64,000 bases of DNA from contig JAFUFL010000073.1 of the NCBI GenBank assembly GCA_017469935.1, positions 108,957-172,956 on the forward strand. The letters are read 5' to 3'. Source of the DNA: Lachnospiraceae bacterium. Lineage in GTDB: Bacteria; Bacillota; Clostridia; Lachnospirales; Lachnospiraceae. The notes below the pieces were generated by a model. The model was not told where the DNA came from, made no database searches, and worked only from the letters and a program-made list of their open reading frames with translations. This document shows, piece after piece, positions 24,758-34,207 of the stretch (positions are counted from its first letter, which is position 1; every line of letters starts with the position of its first letter). Both the position numbers and the translations under genes were made by a program.

Positions 24758-26593
24758 ATGTATTATCCGGATGAAAAAGTGGAGGAGGTCCTGCGCGCCA
24801 ACAACATCGTGGATGTCGTAGGAACCTATGTCCATTTACAGAAAAAGGGTGCGAACTATTTTGGCTTGTGCCCTTTTCACAACGAAAAGTCGCCCTCCTT
24901 CTCCGTCTCGGAGCCCAAGCAGATGTTCTACTGCTTCGGATGCGGAACCGGCGGAAACGCGGCGACATTTCTAATGAAATATGAAAATTACAGTTTTCAG
25001 GAAGCCCTGCAGACGCTGGCGGACAGAGCGGGGATCAAGCTTCCTGAGGTCAACTACAGCGAAGAGGCCAAAAAAAGAGAGGAAAAAAGACAGCTCTTAA
25101 GAGCGGTCAACAAAGAGACGGCCGTCTATTACTACAAACTCCTGCGGTCCCGGAAGGGAATGAAAGGGCTGCAGTATCTGGCGCAGAGAAAGCTGGACCC
25201 TGCCACGATGCGCGATTTCGGACTTGGATACGCCGACGGTTCCGGAAATGATCTGTGCGCGCACCTGCGCGGCAAGGGATATTCCGATGAGGTGATCCTT
25301 GAGGCGGGCGTTGCCGCTTTCGATGAAAAAAGGGGAATGCACGACAAATTCTGGAATCGCGTGATCTTTCCCATCATGGACGTGCGGGGACAGGTGATCG
25401 GTTTTGGCGGGCGCGTTATGGGCGACGGCAAACCCAAGTACCTCAATTCTCCGGAGACGGAGATCTTTGACAAGAGCAGGAACCTGTACGGACTGCACAT
25501 CGCCAAAAGATCGAAGGCGCCTTACAAGATCCTCTGCGAAGGATACATGGATGTCATCTCCATGCATCAGGCCGGCTTCCATGAGGCCGTCGCCTCGCTG
25601 GGCACTTCCTTCACGGAAGGGCAGGCGGCGCTCTTAAAGCGGTATACCGGACAAGTGCTGCTGGCTTATGACAGTGACGGAGCAGGTGTCAGGGCGGCTC
25701 TCAGGAGCATCGGGATCCTGAAAAAAGCGGGGATCGAAGGAAAAGTGATCGACCTGCGGCCGCAGAAGGATCCCGACGAATTCATCAAGGCAAATGGAAA
25801 AGAAGCTTTCCTCGAGAGAATTAAAAATGCCGAGAACAGCTTTTTCTACGAGCTGCGCATGATGCAGAGAGAGTATTCCATGGACGACCCGGCGCAGCGG
25901 ACACAGTTCCATCACGCCATCGCCGCCAAATTGTGCGCGATCGAAGATGAGATCGAGAGAAATAATTATCTGGCCGAAGCGGCGAGGCGCTACTATGTCG
26001 ATGAGGGGAGCCTGAGAAGGCTGGTGGCCTCCTACGGAAGGTCCGGTTCGGCGCAGACGGTCTGGAATAACGGCGCGGAGCCTTCCGCGGCGGCGCCGGA
26101 GCAGGTACAAAAGCGCAAGAGCCGGCTGACTAAGGATGACCGGATCGAGCGCAACGAAAAGCTTCTCATGACATGGCTCGCGGACGAGCCCGAGATCTTC
26201 CCGCAGATCGCCCCCTATCTGCGCCCGGAGCATTTTCACGAGGGCATTGCCAGGCAGGCGGCCGAAGGGTATTGGAAGATCCTGGAGGAGCAGGGAGGAG
26301 GCAATCCCGCTTCCGTGATCGGCATGTTCGGGACGCAGGAGGAGCAGGAAATGGCCGCGTCCATGTTTAACACCAGACTGAAAGGACTTACGGACGCCAG
26401 GGACAGGGAGAAAGCACTCAAGGATATAGTGATTTCGGTCCGAAAGGCGGCGGCGGAGAGAGAGAGACAGCAGTTTGAAGAGGGGATGCAGGAGCCCTCT
26501 CCCGAGATGCTCGGCAAGATGCTCAGTACCAAAAAGGAGCTGCAGGCGCTCGGAAAAATAAAGTTCACTTTGGGACAGGCTTCTGCCGATTAA
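24758..26593 (+). CDS. dnaG: DNA primase DnaG
   Basis: Primase makes RNA primers for DNA replication together with DnaB. The 611-residue product begins with a CHC2 zinc finger (CPFHNEKSPS ... CFGCG, about residues 38-65), has the RNAP-like core, the Toprim motifs CEGYMDVI and AYDSDGAGVRA (about residues 262 and 306), and a C-terminal helicase-interaction region. Length is normal. It precedes rpoD in the classic macromolecular-synthesis arrangement dnaG-rpoD. Confidence 0.98.
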   Translation: MYYPDEKVEEVLRANNIVDVVGTYVHLQKKGANYFGLCPFHNEKSPSFSVSEPKQMFYCFGCGTGGNAATFLMKYENYSFQEALQTLADRAGIKLPEVNYSEEAKKREEKRQLLRAVNKETAVYYYKLLRSRKGMKGLQYLAQRKLDPATMRDFGLGYADGSGNDLCAHLRGKGYSDEVILEAGVAAFDEKRGMHDKFWNRVIFPIMDVRGQVIGFGGRVMGDGKPKYLNSPETEIFDKSRNLYGLHIAKRSKAPYKILCEGYMDVISMHQAGFHEAVASLGTSFTEGQAALLKRYTGQVLLAYDSDGAGVRAALRSIGILKKAGIEGKVIDLRPQKDPDEFIKANGKEAFLERIKNAENSFFYELRMMQREYSMDDPAQRTQFHHAIAAKLCAIEDEIERNNYLAEAARRYYVDEGSLRRLVASYGRSGSAQTVWNNGAEPSAAAPEQVQKRKSRLTKDDRIERNEKLLMTWLADEPEIFPQIAPYLRPEHFHEGIARQAAEGYWKILEEQGGGNPASVIGMFGTQEEQEMAASMFNTRLKGLTDARDREKALKDIVISVRKAAAERERQQFEEGMQEPSPEMLGKMLSTKKELQALGKIKFTLGQASAD

Positions 26594-26651
26594 ATGGATA
26601 AATAGATCTCAGTGATCCTATTTATAGATATGAAAATGGAGGAACAGGAAA

Positions 26652-27797
26652 ATGAGCAAAGCGGATAACAAGAATCATGAAACGATGAGTCAGGAAGAGT
26701 TCATGAGGAAGATCGGGGACTTGATTGCTTCCGGTAAGCAGAAGAAAGGAGTCCTTGAGGAATCGGAAATACGCGCTGAGTTCAGGACTATGAAGCTGAC
26801 CGACGATCAGTATGAGCTGATCGTTCGTGTCCTTGAAAAAAACGACATAGATGTACTGCAGGTAGTAGAGGACGACGATGCGGACGTTCATGACGACGAT
26901 ATTGACATGATGGATGAGAGCGGTGAAGATGAGCCGGATCTTCTCGACCTGAGCATTCCGGACAGCATCAACATTGAGGACCCCGTCCGAATGTACCTCA
27001 AGGAGATCGGCAAGGTGCCGCTTCTGACCGCAGAGGAAGAGATCGAACTTGCCAAGAGAATGGAAACCGGTGACGAAGATGCCAAAAAGAGACTTGCGGA
27101 AGCAAACCTCCGTCTCGTAGTAAGTATTGCGAAACGCTACGTCGGACGCGGCATGTTGTTCCTTGATCTGATCCAGGAAGGAAACCTTGGCCTGATCAAA
27201 GCGGTTGAGAAGTTCGACTACAACAAGGGATTCAAGTTCTCCACCTATGCGACATGGTGGATCCGCCAGGCGATCACAAGAGCGATCGCGGACCAGGCCA
27301 GGACAATCCGTATTCCCGTCCACATGGTCGAGACGATCAACAAGCTGGTCAGAGTGAGCAGACAGCTGCTTCAGGAGCTTGGCAGGGAACCTACTCCCGA
27401 AGAGATCGCGGAGCGCATGGAGATCCCGGTGGAGAGAGTCCGTGAGATCCTCAAAATCTCGCAGGAGCCCGTCTCCCTCGAGACGCCCATCGGCGAAGAG
27501 GAAGACAGCCATCTGGGCGACTTCATCCAGGACGACAACGTCCCCGTGCCCGCCGACGCAGCCGCCTTCACCCTGCTCAAGGAGCAGCTGGTGGAAGTTC
27601 TCGGAACTCTTACCGAGAGGGAGCAGAAGGTCCTGCGTCTCCGCTTCGGCCTTGATGACGGAAGGGCAAGAACGCTCGAGGAAGTCGGCAAGGAATTCAA
27701 CGTCACGAGAGAGCGTATAAGACAGATTGAAGCCAAGGCGCTGCGCAAGCTCCGCCATCCCAGCAGGAGCCGCAAGCTCAAGGATTATCTCGACTGA
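26652..27797 (+). CDS. rpoD: Primary sigma factor RpoD (SigA)
   Basis: This housekeeping sigma factor of 381 residues is close in size to Bacillus SigA. The N-terminal region 1.1 is followed by a very acidic linker (about residues 74-100). Region 2 contains the core-binding and -10-recognition helices ([30 protein letters not shown]), region 3 follows, and region 4 ends with the -35-recognition helix-turn-helix [19 protein letters not shown] nine bases upstream supports the start. The near-consensus TTGACA/TATAAT promoters found in this window fit its specificity. Confidence 0.98.
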   Translation: MSKADNKNHETMSQEEFMRKIGDLIASGKQKKGVLEESEIRAEFRTMKLTDDQYELIVRVLEKNDIDVLQVVEDDDADVHDDDIDMMDESGEDEPDLLDLSIPDSINIEDPVRMYLKEIGKVPLLTAEEEIELAKRMETGDEDAKKRLAEANLRLVVSIAKRYVGRGMLFLDLIQEGNLGLIKAVEKFDYNKGFKFSTYATWWIRQAITRAIADQARTIRIPVHMVETINKLVRVSRQLLQELGREPTPEEIAERMEIPVERVREILKISQEPVSLETPIGEEEDSHLGDFIQDDNVPVPADAAAFTLLKEQLVEVLGTLTEREQKVLRLRFGLDDGRARTLEEVGKEFNVTRERIRQIEAKALRKLRHPSRSRKLKDYLD

Positions 27798-27800
27798 GCC

Positions 27801-28646
27801 ATGGCAGATCAATCAAAACATACCCAATCAGACCTTTCCCAATTAAGGCCTTCTCAATTAAGACTCTCAAAGCGGCTGACGGCCATCGCCGGAATGGTGA
27901 CGGGCGCCGGCGCGGGGAATCATGAAAGAACAAAAGGGTACTGTCTGTGCGATGTCGGCACGGACCACGCCCACATACCGATCCGGCTTCTCATGGACGG
28001 CGTGATCGACCGCTCCATAGCCATGGACGTCATTGAAGGGCCGCTCGAGAAAGCGCGTCAAAATATCGCCTTATACGGCGCAAACGACAGGATCGAGCTT
28101 CGCCTCTCCGACGGCCTGGACGCCTACCGAACGGGAGAAGCCGAGGGGCTTGTGATCGCCGGCATGGGCGGGCGGATCATGAGCAGGATCCTTTTGCGGG
28201 AGCCGGACAAGACGCTGGATTTCGAGGAGATCGTCCTGCAGCCGCAGGCGGATCCGGAATATGTAAGAAGAGCGGTCAGAGAGCTGGGGCTCTTTATAGA
28301 CCGGGAAGAGATCGTTCTCGAAGACAACAAGTATTACCCTGTGATGCACGTGGTGCACGAAGAACAGGAAAGGCCGGACTGGTCCCTCTTGGGGGAGACG
28401 GCCGATGAGGAAAAAACCAAGCTCTGTCTGCAGGCGGAGGAACTGTTCGGGCCGGTCCTGATCCGGGACCGGGACGATATGCTCAGGAGCTATCTGCTGT
28501 GGCAGAAAGGCGTCAATGACAGGATCCTGTATTCGCTCGGAAGAGCCAATGACGCCGGGAGCGAAGAGATCAGAGAGAAGAAAGCGCAGGTCCTTTTAAG
28601 AGAAAAGCTGATCATGACAGCGCTGCAATATTTTGAACACAAATGA
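27801..28646 (+). CDS. trmK: tRNA (adenine22-N1)-methyltransferase TrmK
   Basis: TrmK is an SAM-dependent methyltransferase that forms m1A at position 22 of tRNA. The 281-residue product has the TrmK motifs CDVGTDHAHIPI (SAM-binding, about residues 50-61) and GMGGRIMSRIL. The first 22 residues are an odd Ser/Gln/Leu-rich extension with an internal repeat (SQLRPSQLRLS) before the usual family start LSKRL; a later start near there is possible, as the Shine-Dalgarno for 27801 is weak. It begins 3 bases after rpoD, the standard neighbourhood. Confidence 0.9.
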   Translation: MADQSKHTQSDLSQLRPSQLRLSKRLTAIAGMVTGAGAGNHERTKGYCLCDVGTDHAHIPIRLLMDGVIDRSIAMDVIEGPLEKARQNIALYGANDRIELRLSDGLDAYRTGEAEGLVIAGMGGRIMSRILLREPDKTLDFEEIVLQPQADPEYVRRAVRELGLFIDREEIVLEDNKYYPVMHVVHEEQERPDWSLLGETADEEKTKLCLQAEELFGPVLIRDRDDMLRSYLLWQKGVNDRILYSLGRANDAGSEEIREKKAQVLLREKLIMTALQYFEHK

Positions 28647-28661
28647 CAAAAGGAGCCGGAT

Positions 28662-29444
28662 ATGAAATTGAAAGAGATCATGCGGCAGCTTGAGGAATTC
28701 TGTCCGCGAAGTTTTGCCCTGTCCTGGGACAATGTCGGCCTGCAGGTCGGGTACGCGGACAAGGAAGTGAAGACGATCGCCCTCGCGGTAGATGCGACCT
28801 CCGAAGTGATCGCGGAGGCTGCCGCGCAGGGGGCGGACCTGATCCTCACGCATCACCCGCTCCTTTTCGGCGGCGTGAAGAAGATCACGGACAACGATTA
28901 CGTCGGCAGCAGGGTGCTGAACCTGATCCGGCACGACATCTGCTGTTACGCCATGCACACCAATTTCGACGTGCTCGGCATGGCCGATGCGGCCGCGGAC
29001 CTTTTGCAGCTGATGGACAGGGAGGTCCTCGAAGTCACTTACGAAGACGAGCTGTCGGTGGAGGGCATCGGCAGGATCGGAGCGCTCAAGGAGCCGATGA
29101 AGCTCTCCGAGTGCGCCGCTCTGGTCGCCAAGGCCTTCGAGATCGAACATGTGCGGTATTACGGGGACCCGGAGCAGATGCTGGTCACCTGCGCGATCCT
29201 TCCCGGATCGGGAAAAGGGGAGATCGACCTGGCCGTGAAGTCCGGAGCCGACGTATATATCACGGGCGACATCTCGCACCACGACGGAATCGATGCCGTT
29301 GAGAAGGGAATCGCGGTGATCGATGCCGGGCACTACGGCATCGAGAAGATCTTCATTCCCTATATGAAGGAGTACCTCGAGAGAGAGATGCCCGAGATCC
29401 GGATCATCTCCTGCGACGCCGGGGCTCCCTTTATGGAGACGTAA
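28662..29444 (+). CDS. Nif3-like dinuclear metal centre protein (YqfO family)
   Basis: This is a 260-residue member of the Nif3/DUF34 family, which binds two metal ions; its enzymatic role is not settled (a GTP cyclohydrolase I type 2 name is common but unproven). Metal ligands are visible in LTHHPLLFGG (about residues 65-74), MHTNFD (about 99-104) and GDISHHDGIDA (about 203-213). The short form lacks the extra PII-like middle domain of Bacillus YqfO. AAAGGAG precedes the ATG. It follows trmK, as in most Firmicutes. Confidence 0.93.
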   Translation: MKLKEIMRQLEEFCPRSFALSWDNVGLQVGYADKEVKTIALAVDATSEVIAEAAAQGADLILTHHPLLFGGVKKITDNDYVGSRVLNLIRHDICCYAMHTNFDVLGMADAAADLLQLMDREVLEVTYEDELSVEGIGRIGALKEPMKLSECAALVAKAFEIEHVRYYGDPEQMLVTCAILPGSGKGEIDLAVKSGADVYITGDISHHDGIDAVEKGIAVIDAGHYGIEKIFIPYMKEYLEREMPEIRIISCDAGAPFMET

Positions 29445-29473
29445 GAGAAAGCACACACTATTTTGCAGCAACA

Positions 29474-29498
29474 GGTGCTCGCTCCGCGAGCCTTCAAC
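29474..29498. repeat. Dispersed repeat fragment (GCTCGC/GCGAGC hairpin)
   Basis: The sequence GCTCGCTCCGCGAGCCTTCAA matches the right end of the copy at 48173-48252 and folds as a 6-bp hairpin. It lies in the 73-base gap before the nucleoside kinase gene. Confidence 0.55.
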
Positions 29499-29517
29499 CA
29501 CAGAGAGGAGGATTTCA

Positions 29518-31176
29518 ATGCCGACCGTAATGATCAAAGGAGCGATCCAACAGTACGATAAGGGAGTGACCTTCGAGAGCATAGTAAAGAAATACCAGGA
29601 GCAGTACAACAATTCCATTGCGCTGGTCTTCTTTAACGGCAAGATGAGGGAACTGAACAAGCGGCTTGAGAGAGACGGCGTTATTTCTTTCATCACGACC
29701 AAGGATAGCGCCGGCCACAACGCCTATGTCCGAACGGCGCAGATGCTGCTCGTCAAAGCGGTGCGGGATATCCTGAAGGAGCAGGGAAATTCCGTTCATG
29801 TCAAAATAGAGTTTTCCCTGGGCAACGCGATCTACTGCTCTGTCCGTGACGGAGTCAGCGTGACGGACGAGTTTGCCCTCCGGGTAGAGAACGAGATGAA
29901 GAGACTGCGCGACAAAAACGTGCCGATCATCAAGAAGACCTATCCCATCGACGATGCGATCGAGCTCTTCAAGAGGCAGAGAATGCACGACAAGGAGAGG
30001 CTGTTCCACTATCGCCGCGGCTCCACCATCAATGTGTACAGCATGGAAGGGTATTATGACTACTTCTACGGCTATATGCTTCCCTCCGCCGGCTATGTCA
30101 ATCTCTTTAAGATTAAGGCTTACAACGGAGGCCTGCTCCTGATCCTGCCCAGGCAGGAGAATCCTTTCGAGCTCGAGGAGTTTGAGGACCAGGAGAGCCT
30201 GTTCGAGCAGCTCTACCTGTCGACGAAATGGGGCGACCTGGTCAATATCAGCACGGTGGGCGACCTCAACGACGCGATCTGCGAGGGCAGCATCAGCGAT
30301 ATGATCCTGGTGCAGGAGGCACTGCAGGAGCGCAGGATCGGAGAGATCGCGGCCCAGATCTTCCGCAAGAAGGACACAAAATTCGTGATGGTGGCGGGAC
30401 CCAGTTCTTCCGGCAAGACGACGTTTGCCCACAGGCTGGCGGTTCAGCTGCGCTCCTTCGGGCTCAGGCCGCATATCATCAGCATGGATGACTATTTTGT
30501 CAACCGGGAGCAGACACCGATCGATATAGACGGCAATTACAACTATGAGGTGCTCGAGGCGGTGGACATCGACCTGTTCATGGACGACATGCTGGATCTG
30601 CTGGACGGCAACACGGTGGAGATGCCCCAGTTCGATTTCAAGGCCGGCAAGAGAGTCTACAAAGGAAAATTCCTGAAGCTCGACAAAGACGATATCCTGA
30701 TCATCGAGGGCATTCACGGCCTCAATCCCAAGGCCTCCGAGGAACTGCCCGATAAGAACAAGTTTAGGATCTATATCAGCTGCATGACCAGCCTCAATAT
30801 CGACGAGCACAACAGGATCCCGTCCACGGACGCAAGGCTCCTGCGCAGGATGGTCAGAGATGCAAGGACCAGAGGGAACTCCGCGCAGCACACCTTCGAA
30901 CTGTGGCCGAAGGTCCGCATGGGAGAGGATATGAACATATTCCCGTTCCAGGACGACGCGGACGCCGTCTTCAACTCGGTGCTGATCTATGAGCTGGCCG
31001 TGATCAAGCAGTTCGCGGAGCCGCTCCTGTTCAATGTCAGGCAGAACGAGCCGGCTTATTATGAGGCGAAGAGACTTCTGAAATTCCTTGAATATTTTGT
31101 CGGCGTAGATACGGCGGCCGTTCCCACCAACTCCCTTCTGAGAGAATTTGTGGGCGGCGGGTGCTTCCAGCAGTGA
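29518..31176 (+). CDS. Uridine kinase-like nucleoside kinase with N-terminal TGS/ThrRS-like region
   Basis: The 552-residue protein has two parts. Residues 1-280 resemble the N-terminal TGS and second additional domains of threonyl-tRNA synthetase, with HYRRGSTINVYS recalling their substrate-binding segment. Residues about 290-480 form a phosphoribulokinase/uridine-kinase P-loop domain: Walker A GPSSSGKTT at about 294, then SMDDYF and LIIEGIHGLN. This fused architecture is common in clostridia and Bacteroides and is annotated as nucleoside kinase; the true substrate is not established. GAGAGGAGG upstream supports the start. The rnpB promoter begins within the two bases after its stop. Confidence 0.88.
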   Translation: MPTVMIKGAIQQYDKGVTFESIVKKYQEQYNNSIALVFFNGKMRELNKRLERDGVISFITTKDSAGHNAYVRTAQMLLVKAVRDILKEQGNSVHVKIEFSLGNAIYCSVRDGVSVTDEFALRVENEMKRLRDKNVPIIKKTYPIDDAIELFKRQRMHDKERLFHYRRGSTINVYSMEGYYDYFYGYMLPSAGYVNLFKIKAYNGGLLLILPRQENPFELEEFEDQESLFEQLYLSTKWGDLVNISTVGDLNDAICEGSISDMILVQEALQERRIGEIAAQIFRKKDTKFVMVAGPSSSGKTTFAHRLAVQLRSFGLRPHIISMDDYFVNREQTPIDIDGNYNYEVLEAVDIDLFMDDMLDLLDGNTVEMPQFDFKAGKRVYKGKFLKLDKDDILIIEGIHGLNPKASEELPDKNKFRIYISCMTSLNIDEHNRIPSTDARLLRRMVRDARTRGNSAQHTFELWPKVRMGEDMNIFPFQDDADAVFNSVLIYELAVIKQFAEPLLFNVRQNEPAYYEAKRLLKFLEYFVGVDTAAVPTNSLLREFVGGGCFQQ

Positions 31177-31177
31177 G

Positions 31178-31206
31178 TTGACAACTGTCAGAGTCGCGAG
31201 TAAAAT
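31178..31206 (+). promoter_or_regulatory. Sigma-A promoter of rnpB
   Basis: TTGACA (31178-31183), a 17-base spacer and TAAAAT (31201-31206), placing the start point near 31213, just before the RNA. Confidence 0.88.
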
Positions 31207-31215
31207 GCATAACGG

Positions 31216-31582
31216 AATAAGCAGGGCGGACGATCGCGGCTGCAGGTCCCGAAAGGGCGCAGGTGAGGAAAGTCCGGGCTTCACAGGGCAGGATGCCGGA
31301 TAACGTCCGGTGGAGGTGACTCCCAGGCCAGTGCAACAGAGATATACCGCGAAAGCAGCGGGACCCGCGTCCCACTGCCCGTAAGGGTGGAAAGGCAGTG
31401 TAAGAGACTACCGTCTTTGTGGTAACACGAAGAGCCATGTAAACCCCATCCGAAGCAAGACCGAAAAGAGGGCTATGAGCTTGCCCGGCTCGCCCTCAGG
31501 TGGGTCGCTTGAGGCCGTCGGCGACGGCGGTCCTAGATAGATGATCGTCTAAGACATAACCCGGCTTACAGCTCTGCTTATC
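31216..31582 (+). ncRNA. rnpB: RNase P RNA (class A-like)
   Basis: This is the catalytic RNA of RNase P, which matures tRNA 5' ends. Conserved blocks are visible: GAGGAAAGTCCGGGCT (CR-I) at about 31264, ACAGAGATATACCGC near 31336, AAACCCCATCCG-x-AGCAAGA at about 31442, and the 3' block AGATAGATGATCGTC ending in GACATAACCCGGCTTA. The first and last 8 bases (ATAAGCAG/CTGCTTAT) pair as helix P1. The GTAAGAGACTACCG segment and overall layout fit the ancestral type A rather than the Bacillus type B. The ends are set by P1 pairing and are accurate to a few bases. Confidence 0.95.
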
Positions 31583-31598
31583 CTTTTTGTATGCTCAT

Positions 31599-31626
31599 GG
31601 ATCCGGTCCTTCAGGGGACCGGTTAT
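31599..31626 (+). terminator. Hairpin downstream of rnpB, possible terminator
   Basis: The stem CCGGTCC/GGACCGG with a short loop is followed by only a loose T-run (TTATGTCATCTTTT). CCTTTTTG directly after P1 of rnpB may be the real end. Confidence 0.45.
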
Positions 31627-31696
31627 GTCATCTTTTGCGTGATACCAAGCGTTGTGTCATGCAGGAATGTTATTATAGAAAGGAAGCGATAATAAA

Positions 31697-33004
31697 ATGA
31701 CCAAAATTGATGTTATTTCCGGCTTTCTCGGAGCCGGCAAGACGACACTCATCAAGAAGCTGATCAAGGATGCTCTTGCCGGCACGCGTGTGGTCCTGAT
31801 CGAGAACGAATTCGGTGAGATCGGAATCGACGGCGGATTCCTCAAGGAAGCCGGCATCGAGATCAGAGAGATGAACTCCGGCTGCATCTGCTGCTCGCTG
31901 GTAGGTGATTTCGGAACCTCCCTGCGCGAAGTGATGAAACAGTATGCGCCCGAGAGAATCCTGATCGAGCCCTCGGGAGTCGGAAAGCTCTCGGATGTCA
32001 TGAAGGCTGTACAGGACGCGGCGGAAGGGTCCGATATGGAGCTCAACAGCGCCGTAGCCGTTGTCGATGCCTCCAAGTGCAAACTCTACATCAAGAACTT
32101 CGGCGAATTCTTCGTAAACCAGGTGGAGTACGCAGGGACCATCATCCTGACCAGAACGGATAAAGTCAGCGATGCCAAGATCGCCGAGTGCGTAGAGCTT
32201 CTGCGCGAGCACAACCCGAAGGCTACGATCATCACGACTCCGATCGCCGAGCTGGACGGAAAGCAGATCCTCACGACGATCGAAGGAAAGTCGGATCTGC
32301 AGGCCGAGATCCTCGCGGAAGTCATGAGAGACCATGACGAGGACGAGGAAGACGAGCACGAGCACCATCACCACGACGACGATGACGAGGACGAGGAGCA
32401 CGAGCACCACCATCACCATCATCACGACGACGATGACGAGGACGAGGAGCACGAGCACCATCACCACCATCATCACGACGACGATGACGATGAGGAGGAG
32501 CACGAACACCAACACCATCATCACGACGACGATGACGAGGACGAGGAGCACGAGCACCACCACCATCATCACGACGACGATGACGATGAGGACGAGCATG
32601 AGCACCACCACCATCACGACCATGACCACGAGCACGCGGAAGTGGAAGTGGATGAAAACGGCAACCGAATCTACAAGTCCCACAGCCATCATCACCACCA
32701 CCATCACCATCACGGCGGCCATGATGCGGATGAAATCTTTGTCAGCTGGGGCATGGAGACTCCTGCCAGGTATTCCGAGGAGGAGATCCGGCAGATCCTC
32801 GCAAAACTCGATGACTCTGATACGTACGGAATCGTCCTTCGTTCCAAGGGCATGGTTCCGGACGGAGAAGGGCACTGGATCCACTTCGATTATGTCCCCG
32901 AGGAGACGGAAGTCCGTCTCGGAGCAGCCGATGTCACGGGCAAGATCTGCGTGATCGGTTCCGCCCTCAAGGAAGACGCCCTGGCGGATCTGTTCCGCAA
33001 GTAA
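31697..33004 (+). CDS. CobW/COG0523-family GTPase with long His/Asp/Glu tract
   Basis: COG0523 proteins are P-loop GTPases that deliver or insert metal ions, often zinc. This 435-residue member has Walker A GFLGAGKTT (about residues 9-17), the metal-binding CxCC-type motif SGCICCS (about 61-67), a base-recognition LTRTDK, and a C-terminal CobW domain from about 350. Between them (about 213-345) lies a tract of repeated His runs and Asp/Glu runs, far longer than usual, that should bind many metal ions. AAAGGAAG upstream fits the ATG. The next gene, 10 bases on, is a second family member, so they form one unit. The substrate metal cannot be read from the sequence; zinc or nickel is likely. Confidence 0.9.
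   Translation: MTKIDVISGFLGAGKTTLIKKLIKDALAGTRVVLIENEFGEIGIDGGFLKEAGIEIREMNSGCICCSLVGDFGTSLREVMKQYAPERILIEPSGVGKLSDVMKAVQDAAEGSDMELNSAVAVVDASKCKLYIKNFGEFFVNQVEYAGTIILTRTDKVSDAKIAECVELLREHNPKATIITTPIAELDGKQILTTIEGKSDLQAEILAEVMRDHDEDEEDEHEHHHHDDDDEDEEHEHHHHHHHDDDDEDEEHEHHHHHHHDDDDDEEEHEHQHHHHDDDDEDEEHEHHHHHHDDDDDEDEHEHHHHHDHDHEHAEVEVDENGNRIYKSHSHHHHHHHHHGGHDADEIFVSWGMETPARYSEEEIRQILAKLDDSDTYGIVLRSKGMVPDGEGHWIHFDYVPEETEVRLGAADVTGKICVIGSALKEDALADLFRK
32334..32720 (+). repeat. In-frame CAC/GAC/GAG repeat tract coding for poly-His and poly-Asp/Glu
   Basis: About five imperfect units of 50-60 bases each encode four to seven His followed by DDDDEDEE-like acid runs. A last run of nine His follows a 24-residue spacer. 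Near-identity of neighbouring units points to recent slippage or unequal crossing-over. Read lengths that do not span the tract could misassemble it. Confidence 0.9.
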
Positions 33005-33014
33005 AAGGTGTGCT

Positions 33015-33995
33015 ATGGGTTTATTTGATTTTGTAAAAGGAAAAGAGAAAATGGTACAAAAACCGGTTTATGTGATCAACGGATTTCTCGACAGCGGAAA
33101 ATCCTCCTTTTTCTCCTATACGATCGGACAGCCTTACTTTCAGACTTCCGGGACGACGCTCCTGATTGTCTGCGAGGAAGGCGAGGTGGAGTACAGCGAA
33201 CGCCTGCTTCGCCAGACCAATACGGTGATGGAAGTGTTCGAGAACGAAGAGGACCTCACACCTTCCGCCATGATGGCGCTGGAGGCAAAGCACAGACCCG
33301 AGAGAATCCTGATCGAGTACAACGGAATGTGGGATTTCAGGAAATTCAGGCTCCCCAAGGCCTGGAGACTGGAACAGCAGATCACCGTGATCGACGCGTC
33401 CACTTTTTCCATGTATTTCACGAATATGAGATCTCTTCTGGCGGAGCAGCTCAGGAATTCCGAACTGATCATGCTCAACCGCTGTGACGGGATCGATGAG
33501 AAGACCCTGATCAGCTACAAGAGAAATATCAAGGCGATCAATCAGCAGGCCGATCTGATCTTCGAAGATGCGAACGGAGAGATCGATATGACTACGGAAG
33601 AAGATCTCCCTTATGATATCCACAAGGAGCCGATCGTCCTCGAGAATATCAATTACGGAATCTGGTATCTGGACGCCATGGAGCATCCGGACCGCTATGA
33701 CGGGAAAGAAATCGAGTACACCGGTATGGTCATGATCCCGGAGAAATTCCCCAAGGGATATTTTGTCCCCGGAAGAATGGCAATGACCTGCTGCGCGAAC
33801 GACATGTCCTTCCTCGGCTACGCCTGCAAGGCAGACCAGGAAATGATTTTCCCCGAACGCACATGGGTAAGGGTGAGGGCGCGTGTCTCCTTCGAGACAT
33901 TTTCGGAGTATAACGGCAAGGGAATCGTTCTCTATGCCGAGAGCGTCGAAAAGACGAAAGAGCCCAAGGAAGCAGTAATTAATTTCGCGGGCTGA
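33015..33995 (+). CDS. CobW-like GTPase fused to a DUF1980/TIGR03943-like C-terminal segment
   Basis: The 326-residue protein starts with a COG0523-type P-loop domain (Walker A GFLDSGKSS at about residue 23, LNRCDG as base-recognition motif). It lacks the CxCC metal motif; the matching position reads FENEEDLTPS. The last 110 residues do not look like the CobW C-domain. They carry Y-x-GK-x-IEYTGMV and a Cys-Cys pair in MTCCANDMSFLGYAC (C259, C260), resembling the C-terminus of the YcgQ/DUF1980 proteins that pair with DUF318 permeases. It is downstream of, and coupled to, the first CobW gene. A role in metal handling is likely; the details are unknown. Confidence 0.78.
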   Translation: MGLFDFVKGKEKMVQKPVYVINGFLDSGKSSFFSYTIGQPYFQTSGTTLLIVCEEGEVEYSERLLRQTNTVMEVFENEEDLTPSAMMALEAKHRPERILIEYNGMWDFRKFRLPKAWRLEQQITVIDASTFSMYFTNMRSLLAEQLRNSELIMLNRCDGIDEKTLISYKRNIKAINQQADLIFEDANGEIDMTTEEDLPYDIHKEPIVLENINYGIWYLDAMEHPDRYDGKEIEYTGMVMIPEKFPKGYFVPGRMAMTCCANDMSFLGYACKADQEMIFPERTWVRVRARVSFETFSEYNGKGIVLYAESVEKTKEPKEAVINFAG

Positions 33996-34008
33996 TCCGT
34001 GACTTAAA

Positions 34009-34069
34009 TAAGCCGATTCTCAGTCAGGCATACACGCAAGGAATGCCTGACGGGAATCGGCTTTTTTTC
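34009..34069 (+). terminator. Intrinsic terminator after the CobW pair
   Basis: A long stem (AGCCGATTC then GTCAGGCAT against ATGCCTGAC and GAATCGGCT) is followed by seven T. The 72 bases from here to the rpsT terminator hold nothing recognisable. Confidence 0.92.
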
Positions 34070-34141
34070 TTCGTTTACAGAACATGCGGAGAGCGGAAGA
34101 GACAAGGTTTGGGGGATTGGAGTATCAAGGGGGATAAAAAG

Positions 34142-34180
34142 AAAAAAAACCGGCTCTCCGATGGGTCGCGGAGAGCCGGA
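34142..34180 (-). terminator. Intrinsic terminator of rpsT
   Basis: On the minus strand CCGGCTCTCCG pairs with CGGAGAGCCGG around an 8-base loop, followed by eight T. Confidence 0.92.
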
Positions 34181-34207
34181 ATAAGGATTCTATATTCTTG
34201 CGCTGTA

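Noticed and set aside
32334-32720. CRISPR array or satellite in the repeat tract of the CobW gene
   Set aside because: The repeats stay in frame and encode His and acidic runs; there are no unique spacers.
31673-32884. Long minus-strand frame opposite the first CobW gene with long Val/Met runs
   Set aside because: The runs are the antisense of the CAC/GAC/GAG repeat tract. It is a compositional artefact.
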